Shown piece after piece: positions 1 through 10,381 of a stretch of 64,000 nt of DNA (positions within the stretch are counted from its first letter, which is position 1; the number at the start of each line of letters is the position of its first letter). The notes beneath the pieces are model-generated. The model worked only from the letters and a program-made list of their open reading frames with translations. It was not told where the DNA came from and ran no database searches. The stretch lies in NCBI RefSeq assembly GCF_963678975.1, contig NC_089275.1, forward strand, positions 1,631,001-1,695,000, written 5' to 3'. This DNA comes from Dysidea avara (Eukaryota; Porifera; Demospongiae; Dictyoceratida; Dysideidae). The translations under genes and the position numbers were made by a program.

Positions 1-261
1 AGCTATCAAGACTGAGCCTACATACCCCAGCTGGATTATGTGCACTTATCAGTCTGGGATCACAGTTATTGAAAACTTCCTGAACCTGAAACCCCCTCTG
101 AAATCCAACACTGAACTGCCTGGTGTTCAGGTTCTTGACATCTGTTCCATTAAGTATTTAAGGTATTTCCAAGAAGTTATACTTTATTTGGCCATCTTAT
201 GAGGTATCCATGCAATGGATACAATAAAGCAGTAGCAGCCTCTAGTACCATCCTGAAATGT
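1..261. other. No gene recognised
   Basis: I see no coding region, RNA gene or clear repeat in this left edge. It is the flank of the outermost inverted-repeat element that starts near 262. Confidence 0.4.
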
Positions 262-441
262 GGACACCTTGATAATTGTCCATGGTCACATTTAGGCCAG
301 TTTCACATAAGGCCTTAAGAATGCAATCAGTGTTAATTGTCTATTGCGTAACCACTGGATGCTGTGGGTGCCCATAAAAATGTATTGAAGCCATTGGGAA
401 AACGATGATAACCGGCAGCAAAACTTCGGTAACTTACAAAG

Positions 442-508
442 TATAGAGGTCTTCAGAAGATTACGAAGTCACGCATATCATCGTATACCGCATGACGCTA
501 TCGAGGAT
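442..508. repeat. Left TIR of ISL2EU-type element, split by hAT
   Basis: This stretch matches the reverse complement of 8444-8510 with few substitutions. It continues after the hAT element at 4118-4179, where the match to the right repeat resumes through the GCCATTTTGGACGTGTTCTA block. The join shows that the site was one continuous repeat before the hAT inserted. Confidence 0.85.
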
Positions 509-748
509 CAGGGGCTGATCCAGGAATAAATGAAAGGGGGTGGCTGGCTTAGTTCACAAGCTTTACATGTGCAGTAAGGGTGTAGCTATACACTGGTGAG
601 AGAGGTGACTGCAGACAGCGTGCGGAGCACGCTTAGCGAAGTGCGAAGCACGAGCTGTCTAGGGGGGTCTGGGGGCATGCCCCCCCAGGAAAATTTTTAA
701 AATTAGGTGTTCAAAACATGCTATTTAGATCAAATTTTACTTAGTTTC

Positions 749-942
749 AAAACTTTTGTTCTTATACAGTAACTGTTGGCTGCTACTGCTACTGCCCTAA
801 CTACACTATAGTGTACAGATACAATATCCTAAAAGGGTCCCTTTAGGATAAATTGTATCTGTACACTGTAGTGTAGTTAGAGCAGTAGCAGCTAAGAAAA
901 GCAGTAGCAGCTAACAGTTACTGTATAAGAACAAAAGTTTTA
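749..942. repeat. Near-perfect palindrome in hAT 5' leader
   Basis: The sequence from AAAACTTTTGTTCTTATACAG (749) onward is mirrored as its complement ending at 941-942, with the centre near 836-846 (CCTAAAAGGG / CCCTTTAGG). The right arm contains an extra CAGTAGCAGCTAAGAA-like duplication. It looks like a fold-back MITE that inserted between the hAT end and its gene, or an internal duplication of hAT sequence. Confidence 0.7.
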
Positions 943-1252
943 CCGTAGCCCCCTTCCCTCCACCCTGAATCCACCAAAGAATTAGATTGAATCTGGAAGT
1001 GATTTTGACTGAAAAGAACAATTGTATGTAGCTACTAGCTAGAATTTCAGACAGTGTACTAGCTGTTTAGAAGAAACACTGTAAAGCTAGCTACAGCATA
1101 TAGTTTAAAAACTTGTTGGCAGCTGTGCTATTATGTCCATTTAACAACTGCAGCTGTAAATGAACAAAACCATAATAATAAATGTCCACCTGAAGGTTTT
1201 GCTTCAAATAAAGTGCACTGTTAGTGTAGATGCCATGTGCTAGTTTGTACAG

Positions 1253-4015
1253 ATGTCCAGGTCTATTTTAGATTATTTTAGATCAAAAGTTATAGCCCAA
1301 CAAGGACAGAATCCTCTAAGTGAAACCCTTACTACTGATGGAAGTAACAGTGACAGTGAAGTTGGGGAAGAAGGTTTGATTGACAATGAGACTGAGTCTG
1401 GAAGTGAAACTCCAGTCACAATCACTAATGAAAGTGGTATCAACAATGACAGTGATGGGAATGAATGTCAATCTCAGGGCATAAATGAAGAGACAGAGGC
1501 TACCCCTTCCACTACTGAAAGTATTAGAGTTAATGCGGATTTCATTGAAGCAGCTAACTGGCCAGATAATTTGACAGTGAGCCTTCAACAATCAACTGGT
1601 GAGCTTTGCCGTGAGGTTGCACCAGAAACTTTCCATGATAGTGATCCTGTTGAATTTAATAGCAATGGTGAGCCATCTTATCCTAACGTGAACTTTGTAT
1701 CTAACTCAGAATCTAGTGATATTCTGCAAGTGGCCATTAGTAGATCAAGAATAATAAAAGATCATGAAAAATATGAATTGATTACTTCATCACAAAGCAA
1801 TCTAAGGAGCACTGATTTTGACACAGTCTACTTCACTGTTTCTGGAGGAAGGAAAAGAAAACAGATAACTTTTCAATCTCGATGGCTTCAAGATTACAAA
1901 TGGTTACGTTATGGTTTGGAGAATAGTCAAGGAGGATGGTGTTTGCCCTGCATTTTGTTTTTAACTGACAGTGAAAAGACACATCTCGGTGCATTTGTGT
2001 GTACGCCCTTCAAGAATTACAACAAATCCAAGGAGTTGATGGAGAGGCATGCCAAACATGCATATCATTTGAGAGCAGTAGATCATGCCTTTGAATTTAC
2101 AAGAAGGTGGGCTAATCCTGAATCAAGAATCGATAGTCAGTTAATTGATAAAAGCTCTAAGAATTTTAAATTTAATACTGAAGTATTGCCAACAATTGCT
2201 GAGACAGTATTATTGTGTGCAAAGCAATGAATTTCTCTCCAAGGTCACAATCAGGATAAGGTGAACTTTACACAGGAGCCATTAAGAAATGAAGGAAATT
2301 TCATTGCCATACTTAGATTGCTGGCAAAGAACAATAAAGCACTGAGCGAACACTTAATACTTGGTCCAAAGAATGCAAAATATACCAGTAAGACCGTTCA
2401 AAACGAGATACTGGAAATAGCTGCTGACCAAATTCGTGCATTTTATCGAACCTGCATACAGAAGTGTCCACATTTTTCATTAATTGCTGATGAAGCTACA
2501 TCTCATGGTAAGGAGATTTTGTCGGTTTGCTTAAGGTTCTTGGAAATTGATAATGAAAATTTTCGTGTGAAGCCAATAAAGCACGAAGTGTTACTTGACT
2601 TCCATTTTCTTCAGAGGATAACTGGGAAAAGCATTGCAGATGGCATCTTGCAAGTTTTACAAAAACATGAAATTGATGTTAAAAATTGCCGAGGGCAGGC
2701 ATACGATACAACAGCTTCCATGAGCTCTTCAAATTCTGGTGTACAAGCACATATAAAGAATAATGCACCAGATGCAGAATTTCAAGGTTGCTGCCTGCAT
2801 AGTTTGAATCTAGTAATATGCCATTCTTCAAAGGTTCAAGCTGTAAAAAATATGATTGATAACTGTCATCAGGCGTTCTTATACTTCCACAACTCTCCAA
2901 AGAGACAACGGTTTCTTGAACACATAATTCAGCGCTTGTGTCCATCTGCCAGGAAATCTAAGATAAATGGGCTGTGTAAAACAAGATGGGTTGAACGGCA
3001 TAATACTTTCACCACAATTTTAGAATTGTATCCTTACCTTATTAAGACTTGGGAACATATTTGTTCACCTGCTGATGATGACAATGAAATTTATCCTGAT
3101 GGAAATACTTGGAACTGGGATTCTGAATCTCGTAGCACTGCTAATGGTTTGAAGCACATTTTTACTAGCTTTGAGCACGTGGTTGCATTTTTGCTATCAA
3201 AAGAATTATTGGAGCCGATTAAACCAATTGCAGAATGTTTACAAGGTAGACTACAAGAGGTATACTTTGGTTTTAAAAAAGTTGATGAAGTCAAGGAGCA
3301 TTACAAGCAACTTCGTGAAAATGTAAATGCTGAACATAATAGAATTTATCATAAAGCTCTAAATCTATGCAGGGATATTAGCAGCAGCGAAAGTATGCCC
3401 CGTGTTATAAGAGGCCGTCAAACTAGACCAAACCCTACAGTAAGCTCACCAACTGATTACTGGAGAGTGACAATTACCATTCCTTTGTTAGACTCAATTA
3501 TAAGTGAATTGGAAGCCAGATTTTCTGTAGATACACGAGCACATTATGAACTGTGTGCATTGGTGCCCACTGTAATTACCACAAAAGACGAACATCAACT
3601 GTGTACCATCTTAAAATCTAAATGGAGTCATTTGCTACCAGCAGAAGATGACCTTGACAGTGAACTTGCTAGATGGAAAGCTCACTGCAATAAATTCCAT
3701 GCCACTTTAAAGGAGAAGTCTATAACTCACTTGCTGAGTGAAGATGCAGATCCAATATTCTTCCCCAATATAAGAGAACTCCTGTGCATATTGGTAATAC
3801 TTCCGATTGGAAGCACTGAAGCAGAAAGGACCTTTTCTTGTCTCAGGCAAATTCATTTGTGGTTGCGCACCACTATGACGGATGAAAGACTGGGCAACCT
3901 TGGGGTGTTAGCAATGCAAGGATTTAGCTTTCAACTGAATGTTGAACAAATATGTAAAGAGTTTGCAACTAAACATAGCAGAAAAATGTGTACAAGTAGT
4001 GTTTTATATGATTAG
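1253..4015 (+). pseudogene. hAT transposase with one in-frame stop
   Basis: One frame runs from ATG 1253 to the stop at 4013-4015 with a single internal TGA at 2228-2230. The product would be about 920 aa. It starts MSRSILDYF, has an acidic low-complexity leader, then a TTF-type zinc finger (about 1850-2100, with GGWCLPCILF and a following HAKHAYH), then the DUF4371/hAT RNase-H-like core. Core signs are ADEAT near 2486 (first Asp), AYDTTAS near 2700 (second Asp), CCLHSLNL near 2790 (the CxxH of the hAT insertion domain) and the C-terminal dimerisation block around 3760-3930 with STEAERTFS. Relatives read straight through where the TGA lies (NEGNF follows shortly after), so the stop is probably a CGA-to-TGA change. 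Unless the stop is read through, only a DNA-binding N-terminal piece would be made. Confidence 0.85.
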
Positions 4016-4310
4016 TATGAGCTGTTAATGCTTAATTTGCATGCCGTGATATATAGTTTAATCCAGGGTGGGTGGCTAGCCACCCCATCCACCCCCCCTG
4101 GATCAGCCCCTGAGGATTACGTAACCCAATTTGACCGTGTTTTGACGGTCGCCATTTTGGACGTGTTCTAAATAATGCCGTTAGTTGCTTGATCTCGTTA
4201 GTTTAACTTGCAATCGCTTTCCAGAGAAACCTGTATTATTCGAGGTGTAGGTCAGTTCGTATTGAAGACTCTTGGCGACAAGAATTTCTTAGAGCCTTGG
4301 AACCTACGTG

Positions 4311-5282
4311 ATGCAGTAAGTTGCTCGCACTATTATCGGTTGGCCAGCTTAGCTCCCTAGGGGTAATGTTCTGGGCGGTTTGGGCTATGGCTGTTGTTAA
4401 ATTGCAGTGATTACATTTATGCATTGTTTGTTTTACCACAGAGTTCGTATTCGTGGTGAGCCATCCTGCCAGCTGAGTGATTATGCTCAAAGCCTGGAAA
4501 AAGAAGCTAAAGAGAGATATGTTGAGAAATTACTGAAGGTTGGATGCACTGTAGATCCTTACCTGGATTCGTATGCTAATGAATTGTCATTGTTGCCAGC
4601 AGTGAAGTATTCTCATATTTATGACTTCATTGGTAATCATATGATCAACGGAAGTGATCCACAAAGGGCATTTAAAAGCTTAGACGGTTACCACATGGTT
4701 GTTTCTAATGGATGGATGGGGGGTTTGTATGTAAAGAAGTGGCCACATGCTGTTATAGCTAAATGCGAAGTAAAACCATCACAGCGGAGTGGTATTATAT
4801 ACAAATCATGGGTAGCAATCAAGCCATGTGGATCTGTGCAGAGTGGTCATTGTACATGCATGGCTGGTTTGAGTGAGGTATGCAATCATGTTGGTGCAGT
4901 ATTATACAAGACAATGCATGAGGTTTCTACCCTTTCCCAAATTTCTTGCACATCACTACCCAACGCATGGTTACCAGCAACAGTTAAGAAGACCGTCTCT
5001 CCGTCTGAAATATGTGACATCGATTTTCGGGTTCGAAAACTGAATAGGTGTGAGTCAGCTATTGCAAATCCCAAAAGGATCAAGCTTTCAGCCAAGTCAC
5101 AATTTCTAAATTTCACTGAGCCATCTGAAGCAATTCAAGAAGAATTTTTTGAGAAGCTCAGCCAATCAAAGTACAAGCGGGGAATTTTATCTGTTCATGA
5201 AAAGTATAATGCACCTTACTTGCCACTGTCACAACAGAAGAAATTACCACCAACTGTTAGCTCACTATATATACATGGCTGA
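4311..5282 (+). CDS. SWIM zinc-finger part of ISL2EU second protein
   Basis: The open frame runs from at least 4407 to the TGA at 5280-5282. Its signature is GHCTCMAGLSEVCNHVGAVL near 4845-4905, a CxCx(n)CxH SWIM zinc finger, preceded by a region found beside YqaJ nucleases in animal transposons (GYHMVVSNGWMGG). Start choice: TTTTACCACAG at 4431-4441 looks like a 3' splice site and ATGCA|GTAAGT at 4311-4321 like a start plus 5' splice site. Joining 4311-4315 to 4442 keeps the frame and gives MQVRIRGEPSC; the intron would be 126 bp. The alternative start is ATG 4407. The frame ends where the nuclease frame begins (MADKL, 5275), and the two were probably one protein before a 1-nt shift within the TATATATA run at 5266-5273. 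The SWIM finger likely binds DNA or protein for the transposon. Confidence 0.7.
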
Positions 5283-6261
5283 TAAGCTGTCTTCAACTTA
5301 TTCTGATCTCGTGCACTTAGCTCAAGCAAAGATGAGCTCTTATAAAATAACCAATGAAGAAATCCAGAATCTAGAACAAGCTACTCAACTTCAGTCCAAA
5401 TGTAGGTTATGGAGTGCTCATAGGGCTGGTAGAATAACTGCCAGCAACTTTAAATCTGCAGTTAGAACTGATCCTTGCAAGCCATCTGTTTCTTTAGTCA
5501 AAAAAATTTGTTATCCACAACAGCATGTATTCAGTAATAGTGCAACAAGGTGGGGCTGTGAACATGAAGCGACTACTGTTGAAGAGTTTCTGGATTGGTT
5601 TGCTGTGGAACATAGTGATTGCAGCTTTAGCAATTCTGGTTTTATAATAAATTCAGAGTTTCTCTTTTTAGGTGCAAGTCCAGATGGCATTGTGTGTTGC
5701 TCATGCCATGGGAGGTACCTTTTGGAAGTAAAATGTCCATATAGATGTTGCGACAAAGGACTGCATGAAGCAGTAAAAGATCGTTCCTTTTTTCTCAAGG
5801 AAAATGATGATGGTACTTTGGCACTAGACACTTTACATGCGTATTATTATCAAGTGCAGTGTCAACTGGGTATCAGTGAAGCTGAGAAGTGCTTCTTTGT
5901 TGTGTGGGCACAAGAAAGTGTACATATAGAGGAGATAAAGGTTGACATACCCTTTTTTCAAGCTAATGTGCTGAAAGCAAACCATCTAATTGAAACGGCA
6001 GTGCTTCCAGAAATAATTGGTTGCTGGTTTACGAGGCCAAGAGAAAATACTGTGATAGCTAACCAGGAGGAAACTGCAGATGTAGTCACCAATACTGATG
6101 AGGCTACATATTGTTACTGCAAAGGAAAGGACGATGGCAGTAAGATGATTTGCTGTGAAAATGAGAATTGCTCTAGTGGACAGTGGTTCCATTTTAAATG
6201 TGTAAATTTAAGAAGAGCTCCACGTGGGCAGTGGTTCTGTAAGGAATGTTCTAATGCTTGA
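5275..6261 (+). CDS. YqaJ-like nuclease with C-terminal PHD finger
   Basis: The frame is open from about 5149, with the first sensible ATG at 5275, and stops at 6259-6261. The YqaJ/lambda-exonuclease-like fold is shown by WSAHRAGRITASNF (about 5410-5450), WGCEHEATTVEEF (about 5551-5590), GASPDG (5671-5688), LLEVKCPY (about 5719-5742) and YYYQVQCQLGIS (about 5842-5877). Asp of SPDG, Glu/Lys of EVK and the final Gln are the expected PD-(D/E)XK residues, and all are present. At the end, about 6106-6255, is a C4HC3 PHD finger (YCYCKGKDDGSKMICC to WFCKEC) that resembles the PHD of ING proteins, which read methylated histone H3. I infer a nuclease that helps transposition and may be tethered to chromatin. 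Compared with the SWIM frame upstream the register is shifted by one base, so the original gene was probably SWIM-YqaJ-PHD in one protein. Confidence 0.8.
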   Translation: MADKLSSTYSDLVHLAQAKMSSYKITNEEIQNLEQATQLQSKCRLWSAHRAGRITASNFKSAVRTDPCKPSVSLVKKICYPQQHVFSNSATRWGCEHEATTVEEFLDWFAVEHSDCSFSNSGFIINSEFLFLGASPDGIVCCSCHGRYLLEVKCPYRCCDKGLHEAVKDRSFFLKENDDGTLALDTLHAYYYQVQCQLGISEAEKCFFVVWAQESVHIEEIKVDIPFFQANVLKANHLIETAVLPEIIGCWFTRPRENTVIANQEETADVVTNTDEATYCYCKGKDDGSKMICCENENCSSGQWFHFKCVNLRRAPRGQWFCKECSNA

Positions 6262-6405
6262 CTTAACTCCCTTAGTTATTATTATCTGTACAGCATATTG
6301 TGCCCATACTTACAATGTTTAATGAATGTAACTCAATTTTATGCGTATTTACTTTATGTATTCGTGTTTAACATTAGAACGACAGTAACATACTTATAAT
6401 TATAA

Positions 6406-8387
6406 TCAATTACTAGGTACAATGGGTTCACATAAGTTAACCAATGCGCAGCATATAGTCATTAACTTGTCTGCAACACTGAGTTCAGCACCATCGGCCT
6501 TAATAAAGTTTATTGGCAATCTTTCCTCTAAAACTGAATATTTCTGCTTTATTACACCTATGATCCTCTCCACATGAATTCTTACAATAGCCAAGTCTCT
6601 AGATTCTTGAACTTCTTTCGCAGACAACTGGGTCTTTCCCTTCGTAAAAGCTGGTAGCTTAGCTTCAGCCTGATGAATGCCGACAAGTTCGTAAATATTG
6701 AAGCCTCTATCAGCTAATATCACATCACCAGGTAACAGTAACTTAAGAATTCCACACTCTTGTGTAATATGCTTGTCCGAGACTCTCCCTCCCCATGCTT
6801 TTGACACAAACGACACGGTTCCCTGTGGAGTGATCCCAATCAAAAACTTAATGGTATTGTGTGATTTATAGTTGGACCAAGTCTGTGATCTAGCTAAAAG
6901 ATTGGTGGCTCGTTCGATGAACACCTCTGTGCAATCAATGATTACCACTGCATCTTTAAATTTAGGCCGGAAGCATTCTGGGAGAGTAGCTCTTATCTCT
7001 TCTCTTGTTGGCCAGCGTATCAGGAAATTTAACGACACATACAAAATGTTTAACCATTTGTGAATGATGTTGGATACGGTTGATTCTGCAATTCCAAAAC
7101 GAAAGGCCAAATCAGCATTCCGGAGGTTTAATCTGAGTTTTACTATGGTCAATAAAAATTCATCGTCATTGGTAAGCTTGCGTAATCCATGTGGCACAGT
7201 TGATTGCAGACTTTTACAAGCTAAGTCTAGTACAGCCTTCAATGTATCGTAATCTGGTAGTCCTGTGTAAAAATTTATAAATTTTTCATTCTCCATGAGG
7301 GACTCCATGCTTAAACATTTTGATTTCAATGCTGCTATCTTCTCTTCCATATCTTTTTTCCCATCAAAACTTTGTGCTTCGAAAAATGAAACCTTTTCTT
7401 TTAACTTTGCATTAATTTCTTCCAAATCTGTATTCTTTTTACACAACTCGTCAATGTTCTGTTCTAATTCTGCTTTTTTAACCTCACACCCAGTCACAAT
7501 ACTTTCTAATACCTTTGTTCTAGTATTAACTGCTGTCATAAAACTGTCTACCTCCTTTTCCCTGGCATTAAAAGCTGTTACTATGCTCTCTAGTTCTTTT
7601 CCTCTTGCATTAAGCAGTACCACAGCAGACTCTAATTCTTTGCATCTTTCTTCCTTTTCTGCTACCTTTGAAGTTAACTCTTCAATCAATTGTAAGGCCT
7701 TTAGAAGCTGTTCATCTTCCTCTGCCACAACACATTCCAATTCTTTGCATCTTTGTTCCTTTTCTGATATCTTCGAACTTAACATCTCAATTTGTTGTAA
7801 TGCCTGTTGAAACTGGTCATTTTCATCTGCATTGTTTCCCATTGCAGAATCATTATCTATGCTGCAAGAGATCTCAGGTTCCATACTGGAGTCATTCTCA
7901 GTATGCAACAGCTCATCCACGTCATTACCATCACTTGTAGTTTGCTCAGCTGCACGGTCAGCTAGCGAGTTCTCATTATTTTGCCTAGTATTCTTCTGGT
8001 TAGCCACACTTCTTCTTTGATTCTCAAGTCTTTTCTTTCTCATTGAAATCATCAGCTCATGTTTTCTAACTTTTCGTTTCAGTGCTGCTACCTCTTCTGT
8101 AGTTGTAAATGAGAACAGCGTAGGTACGTAGTCTACGTGAGTTGGATCCTTTGACGGTTTGCCTATTCACAGGAGTATTCAACATTTTAAAAGTCGAGTT
8201 GGTGTTAGCCATGCTTACCCGTGACAAAATGTGCTCCACACAAGCGACTGTACTCCGTAGACTTCCAACCTTCGCGTCGAATCGCTGCCTCCCAAGCTTC
8301 CCTCCTATTCTCTGGGAAGCGATGAAAACTATACTCGCAGGATCCCTGCTCATAGTCACAATTGTACCCAACACAGTTGAAAGGCAT
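6406..8387 (-). CDS. THAP / coiled-coil / DDE_Tnp_4 transposase
   Basis: The gene has two exons on the - strand: 8387-8219 and 8162-6406, with a 56-bp intron (8218-8163; GTAAGC...GAATAG). The split codon G|GC joins HFVTG to KPSKDPTHVDYV, completing a C2CH THAP finger (CVGYNC, FHRFP, W, LCGAHF, then YVPTLF). The product is 641 aa. After the THAP domain comes a long heptad-rich coiled coil (about nt 7290-7860) with an internal duplication (SEKEQRCKELE and AEKEERCKELE). The catalytic domain follows: HTH-like RFGIAESTVSNIIHKW, first Asp in IIDCTEV (6922-6942), second Asp in ILADRGF (about 6701-6721), Glu in HVERII (about 6559-6577). All three catalytic residues are present and the frame has no stop. 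It should bind the terminal repeats and cut and paste the element. The start codon lies at the inner edge of the right TIR. Confidence 0.9.
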
Positions 8388-8510
8388 TACTTAGAACACG
8401 TCCAAAATGGCGACTGTCAAAACACTGCCAGATTCGGTTACGTAATCCTCAATACGTCATGCGGAATACGATAATATGCGTGACTTCGTAATCTTCTGAA
8501 GACCTCTATA
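8383..8510. repeat. Right TIR of ISL2EU-type element
   Basis: About 128 bp here are the inverse of the left repeat (442-508 joined to 4118-4179). The outer end is GACCTCTATA. The initiator ATG of the transposase (8385-8387 on the - strand) falls at the inner edge of this repeat, so the repeat probably also carries the transposase promoter and 5' leader. Confidence 0.85.
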
Positions 8511-9068
8511 CGGTATGTTCTAATTTTCTGTACACGGAAAGAAACTACATTGATTTCTCTTTCGTTTCGTGGTTGTCCACTGTGAATAGGACGAAAGATT
8601 CCCTAGTTATAGGGTGGCGAAGTTAGAAATGTCACCACACAAGGCCTTCCACAGCTGATATTTGTAAGTTCGAAGTCAGAAAATAACACAGGAACTTCAA
8701 CAAGTCTTAACAATAGTTTTTGTTGCAAATCGCTTCGCAGGAAAGCGCTGAATTGGCATGAGAGCTAATAAGTTAACCGCTTGTTCAGGGAGCCCAGATA
8801 CATCATCCAGGTGATAGTACGGCTTGCTCTTGTACTGTACATCTGGTAAACAAGAATAACAAGCAGCTGCTTGTGTGTTTCGTCTCCAAAAAACATTTTT
8901 ATCACGCATTCTAATCTTTATTGGCTCATAACTCGCTAGTGGCTTAGCGTATTTACAGCAGACAAACACCACAGGGCGTAGAAATCAATGTAGTCTACAG
9001 TGCTGCTTTAAAAACTCGGATATTTCCATTACATTCTATGTGACAATAGATTTTGTGTCCGTGGTTGT
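8511..9068. other. Interior of outermost element, no recognised gene
   Basis: A 91-codon open frame on the - strand (8697-8972) is present, but I recognise no domain in it and would not call it a gene without homology. GTGGTTGTCC recurs at 8570 and 9061. Confidence 0.3.
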
Positions 9069-9241
9069 CCGTTTCCCAATGGTTTCTGTACATTTTTATG
9101 GCTAACCACAGCATCCAGTGGTTGCGCAACCACAATTAAAAGATCAATTAAAATACTTTCCCTTACATGAAACTGGCCTATCAGGATAATTTCCAATAAG
9201 GACACTTAGTAGAGTCCAAAGGTGTCCTGTATAAGGTGTCC

Positions 9242-10381
9242 AATTTATTAATATATAAAACATATAGAAAGCTGCAAAGCATAGTATTAAGGCATGCAAC
9301 AATAGAAGGATCTACATGTATAGTATAGATCAATGGTAGCTATGAAATTACTACAAAACTTACTTGAAGCAGTGTTTTCGGATAATACTGTTCAAGCTGA
9401 CTTGTACAAATTATATCACCATTTAACTATATCACTACTCTGTTAAGTCAAGTAAACTTTATAATGGTCCATCCACAGAAATGCTAATTATCAACATTGA
9501 TTTTACTAAATCTTGTATTTTAGTACCAGCATGAAAACATTATAAATAATGAACAAGTGATCTTGGGACTATAGTAGGTACAACTGAGGCAGCTGCAGTG
9601 GTAGAATGAAGTCAGTGATATGAAGTCAGTTCCACTATATCACTGTACTCCTCTAGCTATATTATGTAGTATAGTGAAAGAAAGAACAAGTACTGTAGGC
9701 AACGCATACATTATGCATGTATGACTGTGCCTATATCTTTATTGATATTGTTGTACTGAAGTTATATCTGTTTGCATTGTTGACAATGATCTCAATCACT
9801 TCTGCTCATACATAGTACCTTTGGCTATTTTGACTGAAATGGCTATCAAACCAAATTATTTAAGGTATGTTATTCTCCTACACTTGCATGTTGCATGAGT
9901 ATTTTAGTAACCTTGCAATTTAGCATGTAAGAGAGAGAATTTTCAATGATACAAAAGTGCTCAGTATGTGTGTATCAGCCAATTTGTAACCAAATTTTCA
10001 GGAAAGGCCTTCCGTGCACGGCAAATGTTACCTACTTCAATGATTCATAACTTGAAATAAGCTATATGAATTGAAATTTTGCCAGCTGTGAGCCATAACA
10101 TAGAGCATCAGATAAAGAAAATTGCATTTGTATGTTACTATGAAACAAAGTTATTTATGCAATTGCAATTAGATGTGTGTAGAACACACAAATCAAGCTA
10201 TTTCAAGCATTCATTGCATTATAATCTGATTTGCTCTCATTGTTTATTTAAAAGCAATTACGATAACAAAATTTAACTTGAAAAAGTCTTTCCTACTACC
10301 ACAAAATTGTTCCGCTACAGTTTTTCTTTAATTCATAATAGTGTATGCTGACTCTATATTCTGTTTCTACATATTAACATA
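9242..10381. other. Gene-free stretch
   Basis: AT-rich non-coding sequence. Only a small local repeat is seen (GAAGTCAGT twice, 9608-9630). No coding or RNA signal was found. Confidence 0.4.

Larger units (their letters stand above)
509..4112 (+). mobile_element. hAT-superfamily transposon (ZMYM/DUF4371-like)
   Basis: Perfect 16-bp inverted ends CAGGGGCTGATCCAGG lie at 509-524 and, inverted, at 4097-4112. CAGGGGC ends are typical of hAT elements whose transposase has a TTF/ZMYM-like zinc finger. Flanking AGGAT occurs at 504-508 and 4113-4117. Comparison with the intact right repeat of the host transposon (rc of 8383-8510) shows that exactly these five bases were duplicated, rather than the usual 8 bp of hAT. 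Near the 3' end, 4070-4085 is a perfect palindrome and 4061-4103 folds as a larger hairpin. The transposase frame inside has one stop codon. Confidence 0.88.
444..8508. mobile_element. ISL2EU-type DNA transposon (Harbinger-related)
   Basis: Long terminal inverted repeats of about 128 bp bound the element: left part 442-508 plus 4113-4179, right part 8383-8510. The ends read TAGAGGTC/GACCTCTA next to TA on both sides, which fits a 2-bp TA (or AT) target duplication. Two convergent genes lie inside: a SWIM/YqaJ/PHD nuclease gene on the + strand and a THAP-DDE transposase gene on the - strand. Pairing of a YqaJ-like nuclease with a THAP-DDE_Tnp_4 transposase is, as I recall it, the hallmark of the ISL2EU/IS4EU group. 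About 3.6 kb of the length is a later hAT insertion in the left repeat, so the native element was about 4.45 kb. The nuclease frame is shifted, but the transposase frame is intact. Confidence 0.8.
262..9241. mobile_element. Outermost inverted-repeat element of the nest
   Basis: The stretch 262-404 reappears in inverted, diverged form at about 9069-9241. Matching blocks include GGACACCTT (262) with AAGGTGTCC (9233), GGCCAGTTTCA (294) with its complement near 9168-9178, and CCACTGGATGCTGTGG (350s) with its complement near 9105-9125. Without the ISL2EU-type element sitting between 444 and 8508, the original unit would be only about 0.9 kb, so it is probably a non-autonomous fold-back element that served as a landing site. 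The family is unknown to me and no target-site duplication was identified. Confidence 0.5.

Noticed and set aside
1316-1591. 91-codon - strand frame
   Set aside because: Antisense of the hAT leader; no homology.
4236-4490. 84-codon - strand frame
   Set aside because: Opposes the start of the nuclease gene and has no recognisable domain.
7295-8020. Ser/Phe-rich + strand frames
   Set aside because: Antisense of the transposase coiled coil.
8142-8474. 110-codon + strand frame
   Set aside because: Antisense shadow of the THAP exon and the TIR.
8697-8972. 91-codon - strand frame in the outer element
   Set aside because: No recognisable domain or splice context; kept only as a remark.
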